64,000 bases of DNA, taken from NCBI GenBank assembly GCA_963969595.1, contig OZ018410.1, positions 29,268,913 through 29,332,912 on the forward strand. Reading direction: 5' to 3'. This DNA is from Neckera pumila (lineage: Eukaryota; Streptophyta; Bryopsida; Hypnales; Neckeraceae). Position 1 is the stretch's first letter. Each line of letters starts with the position of its first letter. Below the pieces are notes generated by a model that was not told where the DNA came from, searched no databases, and saw nothing but the letters and a program-made list of their open reading frames with translations. Below are positions 1 through 10,539 of this stretch, piece by piece. The position numbers were made by a program, and so were the translations under genes.

Positions 1-160
1 TCAAAGTTTCTGAAAATAAGCACAGTCCGTGACGAGTAGGTACCACACGAGAGGCTCTATCTCTTGCCTAGTGCAATTATAAATCTTAAAGAGCCTCAAT
101 AGCTCATTTTATGGAGTAGTTGTTCTAAAGATACTGACAGCTTTTTTGTTGTGTGGGGTT

Positions 161-261
161 TTGAAACTCAAAATGGATTCTTTTGAGTTGAGTTTTGAGT
201 TGAGTTTTTGAAACTCAAAATAGATTCTTTTGAGTTGAGTTTTGAGTTGAGTTTTGAGTTT
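161..261. repeat. Short tandem repeat of TTTTGAGTTGAG-type units
   Basis: Two ~47-bp units, each starting GAAACTCAAAAT(G/A)GATTC and followed by runs of TTTTGAGTTGAG, lie head to tail. The motif is simple and AT-rich and codes for nothing recognisable. Confidence 0.8.
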
Positions 262-2790
262 CATGCTCTGTTTTGTTCAATCTTCCACATTGGGTTTCAA
301 AATGAATTAGGAAAGAATCAAATACCTCAGAAGGGCTTTGCAATTTAATGTTCATTTGAATTCGCAAGGTTGCAACTAATCTAATGGGATATATTTCAGT
401 TTGTTTTGCATGCAACTTTCAAAGTTGGATGAACTCACGATCAACATCAAGCCTCTATATCTTTTAATCCTCTATATCTTTTAATCTGCACCTCTGACGT
501 TTGAATTGATTAAACACATTGAGTTGCAATGGGGGCAATTACTCTAAAATGGTAGGATGTAATCCATTGATTATTAAATATACTTACTTATTGGAGGTCA
601 AAGCAAAAAGCTTTGAGTTGGACTTAAAGGAAATCTCTGATGTCCCCTCCTCCCCTCAGTTGAGAGTCAAAAAATAAATGTGAGCAATTTCATTTGGCAA
701 CATAACTTGCATCTAGAGTAGGATATGCACTATAAAGTATTAAAGAAACCAAGCAAGAATTTCAAGGGAGGATGAGGATTATGACTGGCGGTCGCCCTCT
801 TGTTCTTTTCCAACTGCAATGTGCATTGTGGTGATGAAATTGACATGATAGGGTTATGAATCTTCTGATCGAGTCAAGGAAATCGTGCTTTTTGTATTTT
901 CAATAAAAGTGAGCTAGACATATCTACCATGCCAATTTTGTTATGTTGGCGCAATTCAAAATTGTGCACAATTTATGATTTTTGTTTCAAGGCGCTTGCA
1001 TTCAAAAGTGGCCATGTCGTGAAGTTTTGCCCTCGTGACGAAAGCAGATCTCCGACAATACATGGATAAAGCAATAGTCATAGTATCCTTGTTCACACAT
1101 TGAATCTGACTTGAAGTAGACTTTCGGGCCTTGTTGGATCAGTTCGACATATATGGCACCAAATCATAAATCTCGTCCGTCATCAGCAGATGAAGTGCAC
1201 GCAACGTGTTTTTTTCTTCAACCAACACAAAACGATGGAAGAAATTGAAGTAAACACTGCTCTGACCGTCACCAACCCAGCTTCACAGAAGGGCTGAGTC
1301 GTGTTTTTAACCGAGTATCGCTTTTGCATCTCATTTGGTAGCCTGTTGGATACAACTCCCATTGCTCAAACGTCGATCAATATCAACTGTGGATTGTGCA
1401 GTTCGAACTTACAGGAGGTCGACTCTAACAGTGCCATTCTTCATTTCTTTAAGATCAGAAATTGACGGAGAGCTTCGTTATCGATCTCTAAGTTAATTCT
1501 ATTCTCTATTTGGACATTCCTTCAGCAGATTGGAAGGAGCCATGCGGCTTGCGTCTTTCTGGGCCTACTTTCTACTAGCTATTGAACAATTCATGGCAAT
1601 CGTGCGCTCCTGGACTGAAAGAAAGGCAACGAATGCGGTGAAGTGTGACACGCACGGGGCATAATATACAATTATATGTTGACAGAATTACATATTCAAC
1701 TTAAAGTTTCATAACAAATTACTGAACAGGCTAATGATCGTCAATTTCCAAACACGACAATAGTTTGCAGAATCAACTGAAGCAAAGCAATATAGCTTGC
1801 ACGTTGACCAGGATGTGAACCTGATTTTCCAATCAAAACCAGCTGTCTAAAACTATATTACTCAGCGTAGATGAAGCAATTCCACAAGTTTGCAGCTTTT
1901 CCATTCAGCATCGGCATGAAACATGAATTGCACCGTTACCAGATACTTCGCTACAGGCCGCACAGATCGAAGAGCCCATCGAAGGACATTACCCACCGCC
2001 ACCGCCACGTCTGCCATATCCTCCTCACACAGCATCACCGTCATTGTAAAAAAACGATTTGAATGATTCTATCTAGCGACGATGAATTTGAATCACTCTT
2101 GAGACGAATTCCTCACTTTAACAAGTGAAGATTATAGAATGCTAGGTACGTGTTGAGTATCATTCATTTAACTCGCGTCTGGCTTGCAAGCCTATTGATC
2201 CCGCATATATATTAACCGTCGCCCCTAACCGCCCATGTGCAACCGTTTATGTAAAACTGAACCCCACTGATCCGTTTTATCCCCAAATGAATTGAATCTC
2301 ACACAGACCCGAGCCTGGGCTTGGCTATGGATTGAAGTGCCGCGAACAGGAAAGATGGTGATGCGAAGTGTTGGACGACAATGCAAGGAAAGCGAAAAAA
2401 GAGACCAAACTTCGTATCGATAACTAGGTTTGGCGATCTTGCTGATGCGACACTCGCACTACGACAAATGAGGTTTTTAACTCCCCTAAATGCGCAAGGC
2501 CATTTTGAGCTTCTACGAATTTGCTCTAAATTGAATAAAAAAACAGCATTTTGATAAGTTGTATCAATTTTTTTGGAATTGTAACCATACAAATTCAGAT
2601 TAGACATGTTAGAGATCTTATAGAAAAATAAAACTCAAGAATACCACTTATGGATTGAAAGATTATAATGTTTGATCATGAGGGTGTTAAAATTGCAAAA
2701 GGGATTTGAAGTCTTTCAATCCTTTTTTCACATGTCAAATCTAAAAGGCCTAATATGCATAACCCAATCAATTTATGGCTTTTCAAAATC
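262..2790. other. Gene-free AT-rich stretch
   Basis: Only short chance reading frames are present on either strand. None shows a domain, signal peptide or conserved motif that I recognise, and I see no RNA gene. The first ~2.7 kb is best treated as intergenic. Confidence 0.5.
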
Positions 2791-2799
2791 CACTCTACA

Positions 2800-3730
2800 A
2801 TTTTTTAACCTCTAAAATTCCTCAACTAAGTTTTTACCGAAAACACTTAAAAATTGTCATTTTAGTACAAGTACCAACTTTTTGAAGAAAAACTTTTTTT
2901 GAAACTTATAACAATAGGATATTGTAGTATGCTGACTTGAGAACATATGGTAAAAATTTCAGAAATTTCCACCTCATGGATTGCAAGACATAAGCATTCA
3001 AATTCATTGAAATCATTTTTTTGGCCCTGCAAAAAACAGGACAGCTGCACTTCACAAGCTCACTTTTCTATGAAAAAATGTCCGAAATGGTGGTGCTTCT
3101 TTAGATTATTTTTCTTAGACAAGTTGGCCACATGCTTGAAAATTTTCACATCATTTGGAATTGTACAATATATAAGAATAAAATAGTAAGTAGACAATAG
3201 TAGAGAATGAATACTATTCAAAATACTTAATTGTTAAGACTTTAATTTTGGAATTGAAAAATGCTAATCCCAACGGTTGCAATGTTATAATAAACAATCT
3301 ACATTCTATGATTTTTTTTTTTCCAAAAGATATTGAAAATTGAGTAAGACTTCAGAGTTCATTTTAGAGTAGAGAATCCATAACTAATTGCAAACAAAAA
3401 CTCCTCATAACTTTTGACTCATTGATCAAAATGGAATGATTCAAATCTTTCCACTTATATATAACTCTAAAAATCTAATTTCAAATCTTTGTTTTTGAAA
3501 AAAGTGATTTTTTTTATGTGTGCGGATTGCCTAGTTGCAAAAAAAAGTAACATGCGAGGCCATAACTTTTGACTCTTACTTTTCAAATGTCATTAAATTT
3601 TGTTCACATGAAAGATATTCTTCATCCCTACCTTCTACTAAAATTTGTCCAAAAATATAGAAATCTCCAGTCACATGTCCCTGCCTAAAATTTCTAAATA
3701 GACAAAAAACGCATATTGGTCCTTCAGGGA
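2800..3730. mobile_element. Diverged, 5'-truncated relic of the TTAA-type non-coding element
   Basis: This segment aligns along its length with 46060-46985, sharing for example the GGCCCTGC(A/G)AAAAA block and the following TGGAATTGTACAA block. It ends TGGTCCTTCAGGGA followed by TTAA (3731-3734). That resembles the 3' terminus TGGTCCTTTAGGGG|TTAA of the better preserved elements near 40-42 kb. No matching 5' terminus is visible, so it is probably truncated. No coding capacity is seen. Confidence 0.5.
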
Positions 3731-3734
3731 TTAA

Positions 3735-5800
3735 AATGAATTTTGAATGTGCATTTTTTCTCCAAGATTTAGTGTATTTGATGCTCATTTCCAAGAGCCC
3801 TCAACACTACAAAAAGTCAAGATTGCAATGGACACCCTTGCACAAAATCTTGAATGAAAAATTGTAATCAATAATTTTCAAATCAAAATTTTGATGCTAA
3901 AACTAAACTTCAAAAAGAATTTTTCAAAAATGCAAACTACCAAAAATAGCAACTTAGTTAGGTTTCATTTAACTTGAAAGTATTGACAACATCCAAATTG
4001 GATGCCTTGGGTATTTAGGGATTAAGACATTGTTGTCACACAAAGAATCTTGAAAAGCATCTTAATTACATTGTCAATTGTAGTTTATCTCTCAATCTTA
4101 TTTAAAAAGTGTCTTAAAAGATGTCTTAAATTGTGTTTAAAAGACAACATACACTTCAGATATTTTTATACATTGAATTTGGTTCTTTGTTTGTTTGTTT
4201 GTTTGTTACGATGAGATTTCTAGAACCATATGTTCCCGGGTCGGGTGTCTAAAAGACAAGAGCAGAGAATATATTGAATTTTGAAGTTCATATGAATTTA
4301 AAAAATTAGATAATCATTTTTTTTTTAATTTTGTTATATCACCAGTGGCACAACGCATACTGGTACTAATTTGTTTAAAATGCACTACAAAAATTCAAAA
4401 ACATAAATATTCATTGCTGAATATGTTTCTATAATTCCGTGTTTAAAACCTATCATCAAACACAATTAATCTATAATTTTTCTTACTACTTCAAAAATAT
4501 TCAATGTTAAACAATAAATTCTATTCACTATACATTTAATATAGTTCTAAATACTTTGTATTACAAAAATTACTATACAAATTGTAAAAGTCTTGTAACA
4601 TTTATAAAACTTGCATTGCATCCAATAGTTAGCACATTTAGTTCTAAAACTTTTCCTATCCTAGGGTATGCACTAATTTCTATATATATTTTTATACAAA
4701 CAATTGAATATATATAAATGTAAATTGTTCAAATTTTATTCCATTCAAGGTTAGAAAGGTTGTTCCGATTGTGCATCATAGATAGTTCTATAATGAAATA
4801 TGTATAGATTTCAAGTGCAATAGTAATTGTATTTTTAGTACACTCTAGCTGCAAGAGACTCTTCCATTCCTATAATTTAACAAACATAATTCATATTTGT
4901 ACAACCTCAAACAAGTCACTTGCATTTTGGTATCATATGTTATCATACTTATTAACAAAGACCAATATACAATACAAATGTACTCACCAAGGTCTCATGG
5001 GCATCCCTTGTAGTGAAGATTGTGACACTCACCTTAAATCCTCATCGATTTTGTTTCCAAATTTCATTCAGGCCTAATTCCTTCAAATTCTATCGGTCAT
5101 CAAAGTTTAATATGTTTTTAGAAAGCTATGGACTGGCTCTACAAGGTTTTGGGACTAAATTTTGAATGAAAATCTAACCTAATGGTTTGAATTTATTCTT
5201 TGGTTGGCTAGAATTTAGAGTTGCAAATTAGAACAATTCATTGAAAGGAGAAAGAATTAAGGACCCACCTCAATAGTAGCCTCCTCCATGAGATGCTTAA
5301 AGACCCCTTCAAATGTGTCCTCGTTCACCATCTTGCTTCTGGTGAATGTTCACTCTCCACTTAACTTTATTTAAGATTTAAGATTTAAAAATTTTAATTT
5401 TTTTTATTCAAGTTATTGGACCTCCAACTAACTCCTAGTCCTTCCTTTCCTACCTCTTCTTTCCTAGTTTTCCTTTCCTAGTTTTTTGTTTTAAGAGTGC
5501 TGGACCCCGAATGGTGGACACCTGCTGCAGACACTCTACGTCGTAGCCACCGCGTGCGTCACGTCGATTGGGTTCCAGGCATCCTTCTTCCGTGAAATCA
5601 GAACAGCGGGGCAGAGGTGCGACGCTATTTGATGAAATCACAGAGAGATAAACCTAAGCTTACTGGGGATCAATCCATGCACATTATTAAACCCTGGAAC
5701 GACGCAGCCGCCGAAAAGAGGCCGATGGATGATGATAGAGGATCCTGCTACTATGTAAAAGGCGCCACTGCTGGACACCATTGCCAGTCCGTTTTGAACC
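3735..5800. other. Gene-free AT-rich stretch with a (GTTT)n microsatellite
   Basis: No convincing coding sequence on either strand. A (GTTT)n run lies at about 4186-4207. Two CACTACAA-like strings (3813, 4384) occur but lack matching opposite ends nearby. Confidence 0.5.
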
Positions 5801-6283
5801 CAGTGTGACCGAGCCTTCAGTCACGTCGGCTTCGTCGTGAAGCTCCCTGTAGACAAGCTCCTTCTTACTGAGTCTTCTGCTCTAGGCCTATGCTAGTTTC
5901 CGGAACATGGTCTCTCGTCTTTGCTCTGTTACAGCCGTGTTCTGTTGCCTCGTTTCCTGACTGCCGATCAGAGACTGTTGCTGCGTGCTCTCCTGGAATT
6001 GCCCCACACCAACCATACCTTCTTTCCAATTGTAAGAAACTGTGGGAGGCCTCTTTCTCGGATTTCAATTCTGGGTTTTGCTAATGGCTGTTAATTTTCA
6101 GGTTCACTTCAATTCCAAAATTGGGTGTTTCTCAAGGAATCGATCTTTTTAGTCGTACTCCAGTTGCCTGTGTTGTTGTAGTATTTTCACCTGTAGCTTT
6201 GGACTATTGCGGAATACTCTGTATATGACTATAGAATTTGGGCTGTCTTGGTTGTTGGGTGGATTGTTGGTGCAGATTTTAAC

Positions 6284-6606
6284 ATGGGTTCCAAGAACCC
6301 CGCGAACGACTCCGTCTACAAGTCCTTTGGGGGTTACCCTAATTTCTTGCACTCGTACGGTTTGAAGATGGGGGATGCTGACGACGTGGCTGAAGGGGAA
6401 GGAATTGCCAATGGCATGAGGGAGTATGATGCGGAGCAAGCCAGTGAGAGTGCCAATGAGACTGGTGGAACTTCCAAGTCAAGGGATCTGCCAAGTCAAG
6501 CGGATCTTCCAAGTCAAGCGGATCTGCCAAGTCAAGCGGGTCTGCCAAATCAAGCGGATCTGCCAAGTCAAGCGGTGGCGCCAAGTCGAGTTCTCGCCGC
6601 AAGTGA
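6284..6606 (+). pseudogene. Small hydrophilic plant protein with SAKSSG repeat tail, frameshifted
   Basis: The start at 6284 (MGSKNPANDSVYKSFGGYPN...) follows a TGCAG at 6271-6275 that could end an intron in the 5' leader. The first ~65 residues are rich in charged and Gly/Asn residues. The block SFGGYPNFLHSYGLKMGDAD looks like a conserved core of a small plant protein family, but I cannot name it. After GGTSKS the DNA is a tandem repeat of 18-bp units. Read in one frame the repeats give KSSGSA units ending SSSRRK and a stop at 6604-6606, which looks like a natural basic C-terminus. The first unit (TCAAGGGATCTG at ~6478) lacks one C present in the others (TCAAGCGGATCTG). The continuous frame therefore switches to QADLPS repeats and runs on to 6715. 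Either the allele is frameshifted or the base is a sequence error. The N-terminal frame is likely a real gene. Confidence 0.6.
6478..6595 (+). repeat. 18-bp tandem repeat inside the coding region
   Basis: About six units of the form GGATCTGCCAAGTCAAGC, with small changes (CTT, GGT, AAA variants), lie in tandem. In the intended frame each unit codes for a serine-rich hexapeptide (Gly-Ser-Ala-Lys-Ser-Ser). Such units expand and contract by slippage, which fits the single-base loss in the first unit. Confidence 0.85.
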
Positions 6607-7850
6607 TGAATGCTGTGATGAAAATTCTCAGGAAGAGGCTTGCTTCAGTAATTTTCAAAGCCAAACCTTAGTTCCATGGTGTTTGTGGGAACGCATTTTG
6701 TATATGATGATGTAAGGCCCCTAGGCTGTAAATGTTGCAAGTTCTGGATCGTGAGCTTGCCTTTGTTCTGAAATGTGATGCTTGTTCATAGAACGAATTG
6801 CTCTTAGGGTCGATTGTTGGAACGATTACTGGTTTGCCTGCATGAGTGTTCAAATGCGTTGCGCTTTTGTCGTGGTCCTGTGATTTGGTACTTCACCAGT
6901 TTGGAATCCATCCGTTTGTTACTGGTGTTATGTCCTGATTTAGGGCTCTGGTGCAAAATCCAAGAGAGTGATTCGAGAATCCTACATTCTCTAGCAATGT
7001 TGCTTCGCTAACAAATTTGTTACTAATAATGGTTTGAACCCTAATTTCCTGGTAAGTAGTTTCGGTTGGGGGTGCTATATCATGAAGGACTACTCCCGTT
7101 TTTTAGCAAATCTTGGAGCAGATAGCTATCCTGTAGGTGATTTGGGTTTCATGTCATAAGATATTCTAAATATTGCGTTTTTTTGCAATTTTAGCTACAA
7201 AACATATCTTCTTTATAGAGGTGGTAACCGTGCATTGGATTTAGGAGAGCAAGTGCATTGCTCCATAACCTTTTGAGCCTCGAAGATTATGTAATCTACA
7301 GTGTCTGAGGTATCTGCACCGACAATATAACCTGAAATGTTTGGAGGATATGCCGATTCTGGGTGCACAGGCCTTATCAACTCCAAAATTCCCCAAAAAT
7401 ATTTGACACTTGGAGCCGCAAATGTGTTTATATCAGAAATTCCTTTTCTTAGAGTGACGCAAATTACTCTGTATCGTTACTGGAGTAAATTATTTACCCA
7501 TGCATGACTGCAAGCTCATCGTTGTATTACAAAATTGGAGCTCAAGATACTAGTATTTGCCATAGCCTCAAATCCGCCAATCTAAGCATGCAGGTGCGAT
7601 GTTCTGGTACCTCCTTCTCGATGCTTTTCTAGGGAAGAAAAAACATCAAATTAATGCAAACCATTGAATTAATATTTTTGGAACTTTTACAAATAATTTC
7701 TCGTCTCTTTAGACTCTGGTTTTCACTGTCTCCGTGCGTTACCCAGCTGCTCCGTAGTATGTAATCCGATGACCTTCCTCTTCATCAGAAGGTCTTGGTA
7801 TCAGAAGGTATGGGCGAACACTTTGCCTTTGGCAGGACACCTTCCTGTGG
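6607..7850. other. Probable 3' UTR/intergenic stretch
   Basis: No coding region recognised. The first few hundred bases may be the 3' untranslated part of the gene at 6284. The distal part lies 3' of the hevein gene on the opposite strand, so the two genes converge here. Confidence 0.4.
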
Positions 7851-8846
7851 TCAAGCTAGCGAATGTTGGACAGTGATGACTCGCACGCCTGGGTCAGCAG
7901 TGGCCGCAAAAGCTTCGGAAGACAGGTCGAAGGCTCGTCCTCCGCTGCACCCGTTGGGGCACCGATCCACCAATTCGACTGTAATGGCTCCACTGCCTCG
8001 ACAGCCATGGTCTTGGCACTGGATCCGGAACATCCTGCCACAGTTCTCCCCATCGTTCCAAATGTAAGTTGGCACTGCCGCTGTCGCCTCCTGCTGCGAA
8101 GTGCATTTTCCTGGGAACTGCCCTTGATCATACCCGTGACACGCTGAGACTACAAAACGCAAAAAAAGGCCACGATTTCAGTTGTTTTTGCAGTAGAAAG
8201 ATCAAGAATGAGCTTGTTCAGAGAGGTGGCATTTAATTGGCTACCTATGAGGCATATAATAAAATATGGAAGATAAAAAATGTTTCAAGCTATCTCGTGA
8301 GTTGGATTCAGGTCATCTCAGAAGCGTCATAAAGTATCGTAATGTAATGGATTATTTCAAGCTTGTTCTCTCATGCACCCCTTGTTGCATATGATATCGG
8401 TTTAATTTTTCTGCTTGCTATTTCAAGCTAATTGCTATGACCTTATGCAATCTAAATCGAAGAAATAGTATGTGAAGAGTAGAGAACGTATTGAAAGTTG
8501 GGTTGGAGGCAACTAGCGGGATGGTCAAAAGTTGAGTTTTGAGAGCTTCCGAACATAAGGCTCACCTGGAAGGCACAGTGTAGAATGAGGCGTTCCCAGT
8601 GCTGCCACCGGGGCTGCTGGGACCGTCGTTGCTCCCTTGTCCACCAAAATTGCTTTGGCAACCATACCCACAGAATGCTGATGAGGTGCCACACCATCCG
8701 TACTGGCTGCAACACTGGACTCCCGGGCATTGAGCACCCCAGGCTTGCCTGCCACATTGCTCACCTGCGGCCAGTGTCATGAAATGCAACAGCAAGAGTA
8801 CTGTAGAAGCTAATGCCGGAAGCATCCTCCGCCCTTGCCCAGCCAT
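7851..8846 (-). CDS. Secreted hevein (chitin-binding) + EG45/plant natriuretic peptide-like protein, two exons
   Basis: Exon 1 (8846-8566) begins with a signal peptide (residues ~1-28, hydrophobic core [14 protein letters not shown]). A hevein domain of about 40 residues follows, with CCSQYGWCG and GYGCQSN motifs. It shows seven cysteines: the usual eighth, in QSNC, is replaced by Phe (QSNF). A Gly/Ser linker then leads to NASFYT, the usual first strand of an EG45 domain. Exon 2 (from ~8149 or 8143 to 7851) supplies [37 protein letters not shown] and FDLSSEAFA, the double-psi beta-barrel of the EG45/natriuretic-peptide family (expansin-like, no catalysis known). The likely role is an apoplastic, chitin-binding defence or signalling protein (inference). 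The donor is AG|GTGAGC (8565) and candidate acceptors are TTGTAG (8150) and TCTCAG (8144). As I read it the exon phases differ by one base, so an extra microexon, an unusual splice, or a frameshift must be allowed. The first in-frame ATG with a good signal peptide was chosen as start. Confidence 0.8.
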
Positions 8847-10190
8847 AACCTCAGTCTGATCTTCGGATCTCCACCTGCACCATGATCGTGAGCATATGAA
8901 ATTTCCAGAGTTACCCTGATTTCGAAATTTTGATGTAACATACTAATTATTCTCTTGGTTCCATGTGATTAGAATGCTATTGAAATACTTTCTGGACTGT
9001 CCTTTAGACTTGGCAATTTATTTCCAAGTAACCTTAGGGACAAAATCATCAGTTTTGTTAAATTGTCGCAGTTTGTGACATTCATATGCGCAAAGCTCTA
9101 AAAAATCAGGATTGTTATAGATTTATGTTACAAACGTAGAGAACTAAAAAGTTTCGGTCATGGAATTCCACCACTTTAACGAAATGGACGTTCAAATAAC
9201 TAGAACTTCCAAAGCACCCTTGAATATATAACCCTGGGAGGGCACAATATAGGAAATCTTCAGTTGCGATGCAGGTAATTGTTGCAAATTAACCATACCA
9301 CGAATTATTATGAAATTTCAAGAGTTGTCACTCAAATAGGGGCTAGTCTGGAACCTCAGTTCTATAGCTGAACTAGTATTGAGCTCACTGCACAATTTGG
9401 GCACTCTGAAACATGACAATCCACTAATATGACCTTACCAACGGTAAGCTGATGATAAATTAATCCAACTCTCGCCGGGAAATGTAGACATGATAAGCAT
9501 TGGCAATGCTTACTACCGAACGGATGTCTCCAAATGTCAGACACAGAAGCGGCAGAGAGGACTTCCTTGACTTGTACCTGCAAGAGTTCGTATGATGGAG
9601 CTGCTTTGGTGAAAGCAGAGAGTCAAGCTGATTTTTGCATTTGCGAGAGAGCCGTGACCCATTTATAATTGACCCCATTGGATCGTTGAGCTCCCTGCAA
9701 GCTCTGACCAGAAAATCAGTCAAAATCTTTGTCTTTCCATGATAGCTGGAAATGCAGGATCCATTCTACCATCACGGCGAAGTCTAGAGCGAGCGAAATT
9801 CCCTCTTCAGCCATTGTTTTCTGATGATTGTGTGGCTGTTTGGTAACTTAACTTGGGTTAACTGAACCGGCCAAGGATGTCAAACACCACGCAAGCACTA
9901 TAGTTTGTCATTACAATTCATGCAGAATATAGTATTACTCATCGGCTGCTCAAAGTATGCAAACCTCTTCAAGAAACCATTCTCTAATATCACATCCTCT
10001 GTTCTCTCACTAAACCCTAAGGAACGAAACTTACGCAGTTCAACACTGACCTCCTTACGTCTATGAAGCTCACACTTTCCATATCACACTCTGATATGCC
10101 ACAAGAAGTCATTTATGAAAATGAAAACTAATAGAGTTTCACATGTGTGAACATAGTTCTGATTTGTATTTTTGGAAGTTTGGCTTCTTG
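8847..10190. other. Upstream region of the hevein gene and gene-free DNA
   Basis: The few hundred bases above 8846 should hold the promoter of the - strand hevein gene, but I see no clear TATA box I would defend. At 9460-9830 short - strand frames (one starting MAEEGISLALDF) carry nothing I recognise and are broken by stops. Confidence 0.35.
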
Positions 10191-10209
10191 AAACAGTTCT
10201 AAGTAAAAT

Positions 10210-10530
10210 TTCCTTGCAAGAGGAATGGAATTGGCATCTCAATCAAGTCAGTTCATGAATATTCACTACAAGGGAGCAATGTCAATTCGGACATTTTTTT
10301 GACAGGATTCTGTCAATTCGGACATTTTAGTCAATTAGGACGTGTCAATTCAGACACTGTTTTTTTGTAGTGATTCTTGGGACCTTCATGGGAATCGTTA
10401 AGATTTTGAAGTAGAGTCACATGGAGTACTAAAAGCATCTATCCACAATAGGTTCATTGTTCATACAATGAAGAAAGAATTATAAACCTCTGTGCTAAAA
10501 AAGGCTTTTACAACTTGGTCATTTTAGAGA
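10210..10530. repeat. Diverged third copy of the A/B repeat family
   Basis: The order of short matches (GGAATTGGCAT, AAGTCA.TTCAT, ACCT..T.GGAAT, ATTTTGAAGT, ACTAAAAG, ACATTGAAGAAA-like, AACCTCTGTG) follows that of 38000-38160 and 43760-43920. It is interrupted by the CACTA-type MITE at 10264-10372, which the other two copies lack. Confidence 0.6.
10264..10372. mobile_element. CACTA-type MITE (109 bp) with ATT target duplication
   Basis: The element begins CACTACAA and ends TTGTAGTG, a perfect 8-bp terminal inverted repeat of the CACTA kind. It is flanked by the 3-bp direct repeat ATT (10261-10263 and 10373-10375), the usual target duplication length for this superfamily. Inside, the motif TGTCAATT(C/A)(G/A)GACA occurs about four times. 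It has no coding capacity. Confidence 0.8.
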
Positions 10531-10539
10531 CCTCCACCT

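Noticed and set aside
6248..6715. The full 155-residue frame as the real protein
   Set aside because: It starts before a likely intron acceptor, switches repeat frame after a 1-base loss, and ends in unlikely 3' sequence.
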